The notes: generated by a model from the letters alone, not told the origin. A DNA stretch of 64,000 nucleotides from Chrysogorgia sp. JL179-B06 (GCA_035772405.1 JAYKKM010000073.1:117501-181500), one strand, 5' to 3'; shown: positions 52,543 through 60,974, numbered from the stretch's first letter. Numbers and translations: made by a program.

Positions 52543-53253
52543 ATGTTATACAGAATGCGAAAGTTAACGGTATTCATTGAAGGCGCAGAAAAAGTTGTGT
52601 CCTTTGACAACAGTGTGATGATCACGCATGATAACCCATACATTATGGTTAAGACAGCCACTGTGTTTTGGGACTACAATAACATATTAGATGGCGACGT
52701 CCCTCATCTCTCCGAGTTTAGCCACCCTTCGAGTGATCTTAAAAGTACAATAACGAGTGGAGGGTACACTAGCTTCGACACACTAGTCAGACTATTAAAA
52801 AAAGACTTTAAAGAAAGGAAGGGTGTGGACCTTGAGATAGAGAAAATACCGTTCACAAGTAGATGTAAGATTAGGGTTAGCGTCCCATTTAAGCTTGGCA
52901 GCCTTGGGCCTCTACTTGGTTTCGCGAGGGGTAGGGTGATTGAGGGTGACTCACAGGTGCACACTAGTCCAAACGAGGTCGACATGCTTAGAGGTCTGAA
53001 GTACATAGAAATCTTATGTGATATTGTTGAGACGGAGAGCAATGTGGGTATTGATGGGAAGCGAAGCAGTGTGATCACAACGTTGCCAATACCCACTGAA
53101 CAGTCTTTGAATGGGTCGGTGCAACGTCATGTGGACATTGAGTCCAAGGTGAGTATTAAAAAAGGTGTCTACTCAAGTATGACGTTTCGCGTTAAACCAA
53201 ATAACGGTGGTGTTAAAATTGGTGCGGTGTTATTGGAACTGTATATTGTGTGA
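52543..53253 (+). CDS. Penton-like minor capsid protein
   Basis: 236 codons (a second ATG four codons in is possible). Beta-rich throughout. The middle reads LGFARGRVIEGDSQVHTSPN then EVDMLRGLKYIEILCDIVE, and the end VYSSMTFRVKPNNGG, VLLELYIV. This matches my memory of the single-jelly-roll minor capsid (penton) proteins of Polintons, which form pentamers at capsid vertices. Length is in the usual range. It precedes the integrase; the integrase ATG starts 5 bases after its stop. Confidence 0.8.
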   Translation: MLYRMRKLTVFIEGAEKVVSFDNSVMITHDNPYIMVKTATVFWDYNNILDGDVPHLSEFSHPSSDLKSTITSGGYTSFDTLVRLLKKDFKERKGVDLEIEKIPFTSRCKIRVSVPFKLGSLGPLLGFARGRVIEGDSQVHTSPNEVDMLRGLKYIEILCDIVETESNVGIDGKRSSVITTLPIPTEQSLNGSVQRHVDIESKVSIKKGVYSSMTFRVKPNNGGVKIGAVLLELYIV

Positions 53254-53258
53254 ATTAT

Positions 53259-54362
53259 ATGGAACTTGGTGTGGAGACAGAACAAGGGTTGAGAGACATC
53301 TATTATAATCCTAAGACAGGGTACAGTGGTGTAGAGAGGTTGTATCAAAATGCATTGGGAGACGGATTGAAAGTAACTAGAAAAACAGTGAAAGAATGGT
53401 TGACAGCGCAGGACACTTACACTAGGTACAAACCCATTGTGAGAAGACATAAATTCCGCGCGACTTTTGTTGGGTTTCTTGGTGAAGAGCTCCAAATGGA
53501 CTTAGTGGACATGAGTAAGTACTCAAAACAGAATGGAGGTTATTATTGGATACTAACAGGTATTGAAATATTGAGTAGATACGCTTTTGGAATTGCAGTT
53601 TATAGAAAAGACACTAAGAACATGACTAAGGCTGTTGGAAAATTGTTGAGTGATTTTAAAGATCGGTTTGGGACCACGCCTAAGTTAGCGCAATTTGACG
53701 ATGGACTTGAGTTCTACAATGTTGGTGTGAAAAGTTTACTGAAAGAACATGGTGTTGAATATTTCAGCACTAAGAGTGATAAAAAGGCCGCTGTTGTTGA
53801 GCGTTTCAATAGAAGTCTCAAGAGCATTATGTGGAAGTACTTTTACGCTCGTGGGACATACAAGTGGATTGACGCTTTGGATAAATTTGTGGACAATTAC
53901 AATAGCAACGTGAATCGAAGCATTATGATGAAACCGAAGGACGTCGATAAGTCAAATGAAGCCGAAGTGTGGACCACTTTGTTTGGTCACCAATTTGCAG
54001 ACAACCCATTGCCAAAGTTTAGAGTTGGCGAGTCAGTGAGAATTAGTAAATACAAGAGTGTGTTCACAAAGGGTTATGAAGCCAACTTCACTGAGGAGCT
54101 GTTTAAAGTGGTAAAGGTTATTCGTGGTGATCCGAATGTGTACGAAATTGAGGACGTGAGCGGTGAACAGGTTATTGGTAAATTTTATGAACAGGAATTA
54201 TCGCTGGCTAATAAGAAACATGGTGGCGATGTGTACAGAGTTGAAAAGGTGTTGAAAAGAAAGAGAGTCAGAGGGAAGAAGATGACGTTGGTCAAATGGT
54301 TGGGTTACGAGAGCAAACATAACTCATGGATACCAGAAAGCGACATTCAAAATGTGAGCTAG
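53259..54362 (+). CDS. int: Retroviral-type integrase with chromodomain
   Basis: 367 codons from the ATG at 53,259 (an upstream GTG is in frame, but ATG is preferred in a eukaryote). DDE core: Asp-81 in LQMDLVDMS, Asp-147 in QFDDGLEFYN, Glu-181 in AVVERFNRSLKS, the 33-residue spacing typical of Polinton integrases. SH3-like part around FRVGESVRISKYKSVFTKGY. C-terminal chromodomain at about 323-364 (VYRVEKVLKRK, TLVKWLGYESKHNSWIPESD). Inserts the element with a 6-bp stagger; the chromodomain may bias targeting to methylated histones. Its last bases are duplicated 1 kb downstream. Confidence 0.96.
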   Translation: MELGVETEQGLRDIYYNPKTGYSGVERLYQNALGDGLKVTRKTVKEWLTAQDTYTRYKPIVRRHKFRATFVGFLGEELQMDLVDMSKYSKQNGGYYWILTGIEILSRYAFGIAVYRKDTKNMTKAVGKLLSDFKDRFGTTPKLAQFDDGLEFYNVGVKSLLKEHGVEYFSTKSDKKAAVVERFNRSLKSIMWKYFYARGTYKWIDALDKFVDNYNSNVNRSIMMKPKDVDKSNEAEVWTTLFGHQFADNPLPKFRVGESVRISKYKSVFTKGYEANFTEELFKVVKVIRGDPNVYEIEDVSGEQVIGKFYEQELSLANKKHGGDVYRVEKVLKRKRVRGKKMTLVKWLGYESKHNSWIPESDIQNVS

Positions 54363-54368
54363 TGTAAT

Positions 54369-55319
54369 ATGGCCGAAGGCAGCTTCGACGACCTTGAGAT
54401 GGAAGGCTCTAACGAATACAAAGATGTCGTCGACGACGAACTAGAGCGTAGTCTTGAAAAAGCCACTAAAGATAGTGAGCTAGCTTGGGACGACCCAAAC
54501 GTTACAGTCGGCGAGAGAGTTAGACTGACTAAAGTGAGGGGTGGGCTGGCTCGCGAGCATGGTAGAAGGGAGCGTCGACGTGTGGAGGAGGCCTTTAGCA
54601 ATATTGAGACGCGGATTAATGACAACGCAAAAGACTACGAAGGTGTTGCGAGGAGTGCGTCATTGTTAGACACCACGCGCGCGGAGCACGTCGACATACC
54701 TGGACTAACACCAATCGAGAATCGCGAGTTGAATAGTACACTCAATCCAAGCGAGAATATGCTGCGTGAGTCTAGAATAGGCGACGCTGGTACATTGCAA
54801 ATAAAAGCAAACCATTTTCGAGACTTGATAGACAAAGCGGGTGAGAGAATGGCAGAGCTTGGTAAAAAAGATCTCACAACTGTGGGGGGCGAAGAGCACG
54901 TTAATCTAGCCGAAAGAGTGATTGGACTCATACAAGCTAAAGACATACTTATCGAACAGCGGGAAATAGAAGAGGTTAGAGAGCGACAAGAGATCGACAT
55001 TGACAGGTTTCAGAAGTTCAAGAAATGGGCTAGAGAAAATATGGTTGGGATGAGTGCTTTAGCGATTTCAGTGGCAGCAATTGTGACGACTGTTATTATC
55101 GCTGGGAGGTCTAACGTTATGAAAGGCGCTATGGCTACGAGGTCGTTTGCACAGGCTGTTAAAAACGCGATAACGAAGATGGGTCCATGGGCTGTTGGAT
55201 TAGCTAACTTAGTTTACGACGCGCTGGTGGTAGGCGCAAGGGGTCTTGCCTGGCTAGCTCAAAATCTGTGGGTGTTTGCGGTGACATTCGTGTGGCTTGC
55301 GTACAATTATCTAAACTAG
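54369..55319 (+). CDS. Membrane-active protein, copy A
   Basis: 316 codons starting MAEGSFDDLEME. Acidic N-terminus; central helical/coiled-coil region (residues 60-210, HFRDLIDKAGERMAELGKK, IEEVRERQEIDIDRFQKFKK); a TM segment MSALAISVAAIVTTVIIAG (about 228-246); then amphipathic sequence and a second hydrophobic stretch GLAWLAQNLWVFAVTFVWLA at the end. A related gene follows (copy B, 55,379-56,819). Such proteins are common in Polintons and are plausibly inner virion or membrane-lytic components, by analogy with adenovirus internal proteins (inference). Starts 6 bases after the integrase stop. Confidence 0.8.
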   Translation: MAEGSFDDLEMEGSNEYKDVVDDELERSLEKATKDSELAWDDPNVTVGERVRLTKVRGGLAREHGRRERRRVEEAFSNIETRINDNAKDYEGVARSASLLDTTRAEHVDIPGLTPIENRELNSTLNPSENMLRESRIGDAGTLQIKANHFRDLIDKAGERMAELGKKDLTTVGGEEHVNLAERVIGLIQAKDILIEQREIEEVRERQEIDIDRFQKFKKWARENMVGMSALAISVAAIVTTVIIAGRSNVMKGAMATRSFAQAVKNAITKMGPWAVGLANLVYDALVVGARGLAWLAQNLWVFAVTFVWLAYNYLN

Positions 55320-55378
55320 AAAGCAAACGTGATTCATGGATACCAGAAAGCGATATTCAAAATGTGAGCTAATGTAAT
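55320..55378 (+). repeat. Duplicated integrase 3' end
   Basis: The segment reading GATTCATGGATACCAGAAAG then ATTCAAAATGTGAGCTA and TGTAATATGGCTGAAGG repeats the integrase C-terminal codons and the junction at 54,317-54,380 with a few changes. It marks the breakpoint of the tandem duplication that produced copy B. Confidence 0.9.
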
Positions 55379-55651
55379 ATGGCTGAAGGTGGGGAAGGTT
55401 TTGACGAGATCGAGATGAGTAAATTTGATGAGTACGACGACGCGAGTGATGAGCAATTAGAAGAGGAGCTCGCCGACACTGGCGAGTGGCTCAAAGACAA
55501 AGACGTTGAGTACGGTGTGAGTGAGATGCCGAGAGACATTCGTGTTGACTATATCAAGAACCGCGACACTGTGAATAAGATAAGAAGTGTGCTAGATAGA
55601 AGGCAAGGTGGGCAAAAAGAGACGTCGTTTATCGACGCTGACGATGGTTAA
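55379..55651 (+). CDS. Membrane-active protein copy B, N-terminal ORF
   Basis: 90 codons, starts MAEGGEGFDEIEMSKFDEYD, clearly related to the acidic start of copy A. It ends GGQKETSFIDADDG at a TAA that is part of ATGGTTAA, where the next frame's ATG begins. So copy B's ancestral single frame is split into this ORF and 55,644-56,819, or the two are translated by termination-reinitiation. No membrane segment of its own. Confidence 0.7.
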   Translation: MAEGGEGFDEIEMSKFDEYDDASDEQLEEELADTGEWLKDKDVEYGVSEMPRDIRVDYIKNRDTVNKIRSVLDRRQGGQKETSFIDADDG

Positions 55652-56819
55652 AACGGTGACAATAAGGGGGACCAACACAGAAGTCCCCGCAGTGGAGTTT
55701 GTTGAGCAGGAGTCGTATGGTGACGTCAATGACGAGAGTTTTAGTATAGCTTTTGAAGAGGAGAAAGAAATCGAGAGAAGACTTGGTGAACTAAAAGCGC
55801 ACAACAAAGAGGTAATAAAAAACGAAGTAAAAAGAGTCAAGCTAATAAATAAGAAAATAGGTGAGTTGAGTGAAAAAGCGCTTGGCCACGACGTCGCGTC
55901 AAGGGAGATAGTTAACAGGTCGCGGGTCACGGACTCGGGGGCTATTCTTTTCAAACCAATAGGCACACATGGTAAGTATGGGGGACCCAGGCTAATTCTA
56001 AAACCTAAAGGAGACATTTTGATCTACAGCAAAGATAGCAATAGTAAAAGGGCTATTGATCAGTTCAGAGAGTTAGTTAAACAAATCCCCAATAGCGTAG
56101 AAACAACAGCTGTCACAACAGAAGTAGCCCCAGATGACTTCCCAGTAATTGAAACAAGAGTGGGCCACGCTGACATACCTGGGCTATCACAAAACGAAAA
56201 CCGCGAGCTGAATGGTGCGCTTAACCCAAGCGATAGTGTGTTGCGTGAGTCAAGAGTAGGTGACGATGGTGCGTTGCAAGCGCAGGTAGACCACTTTCAA
56301 GAGACGATAGATGAGACGAGTGGGAGATTGGCAAAGCTTGATAAAAAAGCTAACCAAACTGATCTCACGCCTGACGAAGGGCGAGAGCACGTTGGTTTGG
56401 TTGAAAGAGAGTCAGGACTCAAGCAAGCCAGAGACAGAACTATTGAGCAGCGACAAATAGAAGAGGTTAGAGAGCAGCAGGAAATCGACATTGACAGGTT
56501 TCAGAGATTTAAGGAATGGGCTAAAGAAAATGTAGTCGGGTTGAGCGCTGTAGCGATTTCAGTAGCTGGGATTATAACAACTATTATTATAGCTGGGAGG
56601 TCTGCTGTTATGAAAGGCGCTATGGCTACGAGGTCATTCGCACAGGCTGTTAAGAACGCGATAACGAAGATGGGTCCATGGGCTGTTGGGTTGGCTAATC
56701 TAGTTTATAATGCGTTGACGTTGGGTGCAAAGGGTCTCGCATGGTTGGCCCAAAATCTGTGGGTACTTGCGGTGGTACTCGCGTGGTTTGCTTATGATTA
56801 TTACAAGCTAAAACGGTAG
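55644..56819 (+). CDS. Membrane-active protein copy B, main ORF
   Basis: 391 codons from the ATG at 55,644 (the frame is open further via a GTG at 55,608). Its N-terminal 160 residues (RGTNTEVPAVEFVEQ, ILFKPIGTHGKYGGPRLILK) have no counterpart in copy A. From about residue 165 (HADIPGLSQNENRELNG) to the end it parallels copy A, with coiled coil, TM (LSAVAISVAGIITTIIIAG), amphipathic MKGAMATRSFAQAVKNAI and terminal hydrophobic stretch. Role as for copy A; the extra domain suggests functional divergence after duplication. Confidence 0.8.
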   Translation: MVKTVTIRGTNTEVPAVEFVEQESYGDVNDESFSIAFEEEKEIERRLGELKAHNKEVIKNEVKRVKLINKKIGELSEKALGHDVASREIVNRSRVTDSGAILFKPIGTHGKYGGPRLILKPKGDILIYSKDSNSKRAIDQFRELVKQIPNSVETTAVTTEVAPDDFPVIETRVGHADIPGLSQNENRELNGALNPSDSVLRESRVGDDGALQAQVDHFQETIDETSGRLAKLDKKANQTDLTPDEGREHVGLVERESGLKQARDRTIEQRQIEEVREQQEIDIDRFQRFKEWAKENVVGLSAVAISVAGIITTIIIAGRSAVMKGAMATRSFAQAVKNAITKMGPWAVGLANLVYNALTLGAKGLAWLAQNLWVLAVVLAWFAYDYYKLKR

Positions 56820-56841
56820 CGATAAAACATATGTAAAGTAT

Positions 56842-58080
56842 ATGAACGTCACGTCAGCAGAGTTGAGCCCTGGTTTTAGACGAGCGACCATGGGTGGCAT
56901 AAAAGGGGTGAGAACGCAACACGTAATCACGTTGAACCCCAATAAAGTTAGTCCTGGTGAGGAACTTTACGTTGACATACCAAAGCTCAAGGTTAGTAGC
57001 TGTTTGGTGCCTGGATCGTTGGGTCTAGTGTTCGACTTTAAGAACGCAAACGCTAAAAGCTGGTTCTTGAACAATGTGAGCAAGTTGTTGGTTGAGAAAC
57101 TTGTTGTGAGACTAGCCGGGGAGACTGTGTACGACAACAATGGGGAAAATTACACTGGTGTTTATCGCGACCTTTGGGAGAGTGTTACTGCGCGAGACCA
57201 AATGATTGACTATGGTATTGGTGGTGAGAACTTGAGAAAGTTAATTTCTAAGGATGACAGTGGTGCGACGAGTGGGAACGCCGCTAAAGTTAGTGACGCG
57301 TTAATGTTTGGTGTGATTGGAACGAAACAGCGGATTAAGCTCGGCAAGATCATGAATGACCACGGGTTGTACGCTCCTTTTAGCATGAACAACAACTTGC
57401 AGTATGTCATCACACTTCCGAAGGCCACAGACATCATGGTGGCGCAATCCGGTAGCGCTGTGGGCGGATACACTCTGGAGAACCTCGAGCTTGAGTATGA
57501 GACGATTGATAACCAGGAGCTTGCTGATGAAATAGCGTCGGGTTATGCAAGTGGTCGTAGTTTGTCATATGAGCACGTTACGTTGATGAAAATCACCGAA
57601 TGGGACAAAGGCACGACCATTGTGAATGAAAACATTAATCTTCCAAGAAAAAGCATGAAGGCGATTGTGTTGCTATTCACGAATAAGGTGCGAACAGACA
57701 GCGAGGAGTTTCTTTACCCAAATATTGATAGTGTTAGAGTCACAATTGAAGGTGTGCCAAATAGTGTGTACTCACAAGGCATCCCAAAGTCGAAGTTCTA
57801 TGCAGAAGCGAAACGATTGTTTGGGTTGGGTGAAGAACACGCTCAGTTCATGACCATACAGAAGTTCTACAAAGATGGCTTCGCGTTGGTCATCGACTTG
57901 AGGAGTGTTCAAGATAATCACAATGTCGCCACTGGCAAGAACATTGTAAACACACAATCCGGCGTGCTTCTTGAAATCACGAAGAAAGCGACGACCGCAA
58001 ATGTCATGTGCAGGGTGTTTGTGATAAGTGATGGGTTGGTCAACTTTATGAACAATGGGTTGCAGTCAATCCAGTATTAA
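56842..58080 (+). CDS. mcp: Major capsid protein, double jelly-roll type
   Basis: 412 codons, start MNVTSAELSPGFRRATMGG preceded by AAAGTAT. Beta-rich throughout, with GEELYVDIPKLKVSSCLVPG near residue 40, a central LGKIMNDHGLYAPFSMNN, and a C-terminal half reading VRVTIEGVPNSVYSQGIPKS, AKRLFGLGEEH, FYKDGFALVIDLRSVQDN and VMCRVFVISDG. The 'VTIEGxPNxVYSxGI' and 'FALVIDLRS' features are, from memory, those of Polinton/adintovirus hexon-like capsid proteins. It would form pseudo-hexameric trimers. Followed by the packaging ATPase after 15 bases, the usual morphogenesis order. Confidence 0.85.
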   Translation: MNVTSAELSPGFRRATMGGIKGVRTQHVITLNPNKVSPGEELYVDIPKLKVSSCLVPGSLGLVFDFKNANAKSWFLNNVSKLLVEKLVVRLAGETVYDNNGENYTGVYRDLWESVTARDQMIDYGIGGENLRKLISKDDSGATSGNAAKVSDALMFGVIGTKQRIKLGKIMNDHGLYAPFSMNNNLQYVITLPKATDIMVAQSGSAVGGYTLENLELEYETIDNQELADEIASGYASGRSLSYEHVTLMKITEWDKGTTIVNENINLPRKSMKAIVLLFTNKVRTDSEEFLYPNIDSVRVTIEGVPNSVYSQGIPKSKFYAEAKRLFGLGEEHAQFMTIQKFYKDGFALVIDLRSVQDNHNVATGKNIVNTQSGVLLEITKKATTANVMCRVFVISDGLVNFMNNGLQSIQY

Positions 58081-58095
58081 ATCAAACGTGAGTTA

Positions 58096-58695
58096 ATGGA
58101 GACTCCGTTTAATATGCTAATTGTTGGTATGACAGCTTGTGGTAAGACGCATTATTTGTTGGAAACATTGGAATCTGAGTATTGTAGCAAATTTGACTAC
58201 ATTGTGTTGATTTGCCCTACTTTCGAGTGGAACAAAGCGTACCAAGATTGGAAATATGTGCGCGACCCCGACGTGTTAGCGATAGACTGCGCGCAAGACA
58301 GTGTCGATGCTGTTCTCAAGTGTGTAACAAATGTTTTTAAAGGCACTAACACTCTGATCGTGTTGGACGACTGTGCAAGTTCTCAAGATGTCAAGAATAG
58401 GACTAGTCAATTGGTCAACTTAGCTTTTAGTGCGCGACATTTTATGTTGAGTGTTATTGTCATCACACAACAACTGACGTCGATCGCAAAACCGTACAGA
58501 GAAAATATTAGTAAGCTCGTTTGCTTTTACTGTCCGAGCAGGAGTGATATGAAGGTCGTTATCGACGATTACCTTGGGAACATTAGCAGAGAAAAATCGT
58601 CGGCGATCGTGACCGCACTAAAAAATAATAAGTACGCTAGACTTGAAATCTCACTGCGCTATCCATACAGTCACGAAGTTGTTATTCCGCAATAA
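58096..58695 (+). CDS. FtsK/HerA-type genome-packaging ATPase
   Basis: 199 codons. Walker A GMTACGKTHY (residues 11-20), Walker B NTLIVLDDCAS (85-95), sensor-like SVIVITQQLTS (119-129). The compact length and order match the A32-like packaging ATPases of Polintons, virophages and large DNA viruses, which pump DNA into preformed capsids. Located between MCP and a small myristoylated protein, with 3 bases to the next ATG. Confidence 0.93.
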   Translation: METPFNMLIVGMTACGKTHYLLETLESEYCSKFDYIVLICPTFEWNKAYQDWKYVRDPDVLAIDCAQDSVDAVLKCVTNVFKGTNTLIVLDDCASSQDVKNRTSQLVNLAFSARHFMLSVIVITQQLTSIAKPYRENISKLVCFYCPSRSDMKVVIDDYLGNISREKSSAIVTALKNNKYARLEISLRYPYSHEVVIPQ

Positions 58696-58698
58696 AAT

Positions 58699-59220
58699 AT
58701 GGGTATAAGTAATAACGTGATGGTGAAACGCAAAAGTGAGGAAGACCCTACGATTGAGGAATTAGTTGAGGAGACCCAAGCCGCTAGTACCTCAACTGTG
58801 GGCACTGACGACATTGACGTTAGGAGAGCCGAGCTTATTAGACTGTCTGGCGATGGTGTGGTAAGTCAATCTGAAGCGTACATTAAAAAAGCGTCCGCAA
58901 AGGTTATCGACAAGATATGGCGCCAATATGAGTTAAAGAGAATGGAGATTGCAAACGCTTTTCTCACCGACTTGTTAATCAGCAAATTCGCTAGCTTACT
59001 GGATGGGTTGAACGCTATTGAAAATCCTGACGAACTAAATGACGAACTACAAAAAGACCCGTTATTAAAGAAAGACGTCGAGAGCATTGTCGCGATTGTG
59101 ACGCCGTACGTGCCTTTCTTGGGCTTGTTGTCGGGAGGAATCACAACGTCTAAATATGTGTACGACCACCATTTCAGAAGTGAGGCGACAAACACTGAAA
59201 ATAGCGAGCGGGTGGACTAA
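58699..59220 (+). CDS. 173-residue protein with N-myristoylation motif
   Basis: Starts MGISNNVMVKRKSEEDP: Gly-2/Ser-4/Asn-5/Asn-6 is compatible with N-myristoylation. Charged middle, helical part (AYIKKASAKVIDKIWRQYEL), and a mildly hydrophobic C-terminal segment VAIVTPYVPFLGLLSGGITT. No known domain. Its last roughly 91 codons lie inside the right TIR, so they also exist as a headless copy in the left TIR. Probably a membrane-associated morphogenesis factor, by position only. Confidence 0.75.
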   Translation: MGISNNVMVKRKSEEDPTIEELVEETQAASTSTVGTDDIDVRRAELIRLSGDGVVSQSEAYIKKASAKVIDKIWRQYELKRMEIANAFLTDLLISKFASLLDGLNAIENPDELNDELQKDPLLKKDVESIVAIVTPYVPFLGLLSGGITTSKYVYDHHFRSEATNTENSERVD

Positions 59221-59420
59221 TTTGCATGCTAGCAGGTGGTTTCATAACAACCGCGCGAGTCCATTCACACAACGGTTTTTTATTCACGATATTTATAGTG
59301 TACGATTTAACGAGTACGCTCAAAGTTAGACAGTCTTAGCATGGTGGTCCTCACTCCTTCTTCAAACACTGCGATTCTTCTCTTATAGTCAGCACGACAG
59401 CAGGTGGTTGTACGTGGTGT

Positions 59421-59582
59421 GTTGCTAACAACAACATTCCATTGCGAATAGCAACCGCAACTTTTCAAAAAAATATTTTAAAATGAAAATATTTTTTCAA
59501 AGTGAAAATATTTTTTCAAAGTGAAAACATTTTTTTAAAAAGTCGTAGTTGCTATTCGCAATGGAATGTTGTTGTTAGCAAC
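59421..59582. repeat. Second hairpin in right TIR
   Basis: Counterpart of 41,352-41,514. Arms GTTGCTAACAACAACATTCC and complement, with an AT-rich centre; one base shorter than the left copy because of an A-run difference. Confidence 0.9.
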
Positions 59583-59933
59583 ATCAACAGGTGACCTTGA
59601 TTCATATAGCAGGTACAGCACTCGCATGTGAAATCTATTTAACACTAGACTCTAGTGGCTTTCTCGTTGAAATTTATTAAACATCGTCACTAGAATCAAA
59701 ATCTAGTGGCTTTTTTCTCGCGCGTGAATTGAAACAATGGTAGAGCGCGTCAGTCATAGCTTGTCAAACACAAATGCGAAAATGGCGACACAAAACTTTC
59801 TCTAAATTTTGACGAAGCGTGTCGTATTTCGTTAAAATAGTGATTTGGTGTTGTCTCGTGAGTCTCGCGTGTGTTTGGCATCAATTTAGTAGAAAACGTG
59901 GGAGGGGTGTTTAGATTGACTAACGATCGCTGT

Positions 59934-60102
59934 AGTAGTATAGCAAGTGGGGCTGTGGGCTTATTCGACCTCAACCGTGAATATAAATACCAAAACATCA
60001 CCAAATTTGTCGAGTCGTGACTTGGCCAAATTTGGTGATGTTTTGGTATTTATATTCACGGTTGAGGTCGATTGGGCTCGCAGCCCTACTTGCTATACTA
60101 CT
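59934..60102. repeat. Subterminal inverted repeat inside right TIR
   Basis: 169 bp, the mirror of 40,832-41,000. The terminal motif AGTAGTATAGCAAG occurs at 59,934 and inverted at the element end. Confidence 0.93.
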
Positions 60103-60108
60103 AACGTG
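60103..60108. repeat. Polinton 6-bp target-site duplication, right
   Basis: AACGTG, identical to 40,826-40,831, directly after the last element base. Confidence 0.95.
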
Positions 60109-60204
60109 GGTCATTAGAATTGGACCAATGGATTACAGGGTAATATAGAGGGTAGAAAGAGATGTTTACCGTCTATTCTGCCTAGATTTCCTTATATAGA
60201 GCTC

Positions 60205-60290
60205 TATAGGAGGGAGGGAGGGGTGGAAGGGAGGGAGGGGTGGAAGGGAGGGAGTGGAAGGGAGGGAGGGGTGGAAGGGAGTAGACCACA
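60205..60290. repeat. GGGAGGGAGGGGTGGAA purine repeat
   Basis: A short array of GGGAGGGAGGGGTGGAA-type units on the plus strand, in the transporter intron just outside the Polinton. Its G-runs could form quadruplexes. Confidence 0.8.
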
Positions 60291-60344
60291 GGAAAACAGG
60301 AGTTTTTAAACTAAAAAACGAAAATCCTAATTTCGCTTTCTTAA

Positions 60345-60974
60345 AGTGTCTATGAAGTGAAAAAATCGCTAGCATTTTTTTTGCTCTGACAAACAAAGTA
60401 GCACGGCAGGATCGTTCACTGAAAATTTCACTGAAAAGTGAATCTGCTGCATAGTCTTCGAGCTACCAACTCTCAAATTTGTCCATTGGCATAGTTTAAC
60501 GTTACAAAATAGGGAAAGACTGGGATTGAATATATGTGGTATATGACGTATGCAGGTGGTAATTAATGTTCAAATCCATTGTTCTTATGCATAGTAAGTT
60601 TAGTTTAGTTTAGTTTAATAAATTTGTCACTTTAAAACATATTACAAGAAGGACTAACAAGTTACAGTAAAGTGGGAATAATAAATAAGAATAATAGAAA
60701 TAATAATATAAGTGTGACAGGAGTAAGGAACAGAACTTTCGTCCCAATTGCAACCAAACCCCTAAAAGTACACCTGCATACGTCACAAGACAATGAAGCG
60801 CGCGTTTCAGATTTCACCAAAAACATTTAGCCATGCCAAACTTTGAGAGTTGATAGCTCGAAGACTATGCAGCAGATTCACTTGAAATTTTCAGTGTACA
60901 CTCCTGCCGTGCTACTTTGTCCGTTAAAGTAAAAAAAAAGATAGCGAATTTTTCACTTCATAGACACTTTAAAG
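60345..60974. mobile_element. TTAA-flanked MITE, AGTGTCTATGAAGTG ends
   Basis: AGTGTCTATGAAGTGAAAAA follows a TTAA at 60,345-60,348, and the reverse complement ends before TTAA at about 60,971-60,974. An inner inverted pair (GAATCTGCTGCATAGTCTTC against its complement) makes it a foldback. A solo left end of the same family is at 984. Confidence 0.75.

Larger units (their letters stand above)
40832..60102. mobile_element. Polinton/Maverick (adintovirus-like), 19,271 bp
   Basis: The element starts AGTAGTATAG and ends CTATACTACT, with terminal inverted repeats of about 1.16 kb and a perfect 6-bp duplication (AACGTG) outside. Inside are protein-primed PolB, integrase with chromodomain, major and minor capsid proteins, packaging ATPase, fiber-like protein, thymidine kinase and a Bro-N/VRR-NUC protein. 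That set is typical of self-synthesising Polintons and related adintoviruses plus unusual cargo. The ends differ only by a few single-base changes, so insertion looks recent. It occupies most of a 20.7-kb intron of the CNNM/MAM3-like gene. No recognisable adenain-type protease is present. Confidence 0.97.
58945..60102. repeat. Polinton right terminal inverted repeat
   Basis: 1,158 bp, inverted relative to 40,832-41,991. It contains the 3' part of the 173-codon gene, the hairpin at 59,421-59,582 and the subterminal inverted repeat at 59,934-60,102. It ends CTATACTACT, followed by the AACGTG duplication. Confidence 0.95.

Noticed and set aside
40832..60102. Classification as a virophage or adenovirus rather than a Polinton
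   Set aside because: The integrase with chromodomain, the 6-bp target duplication, the long TIRs and Polinton-type PolB all favour Polinton/adintovirus.
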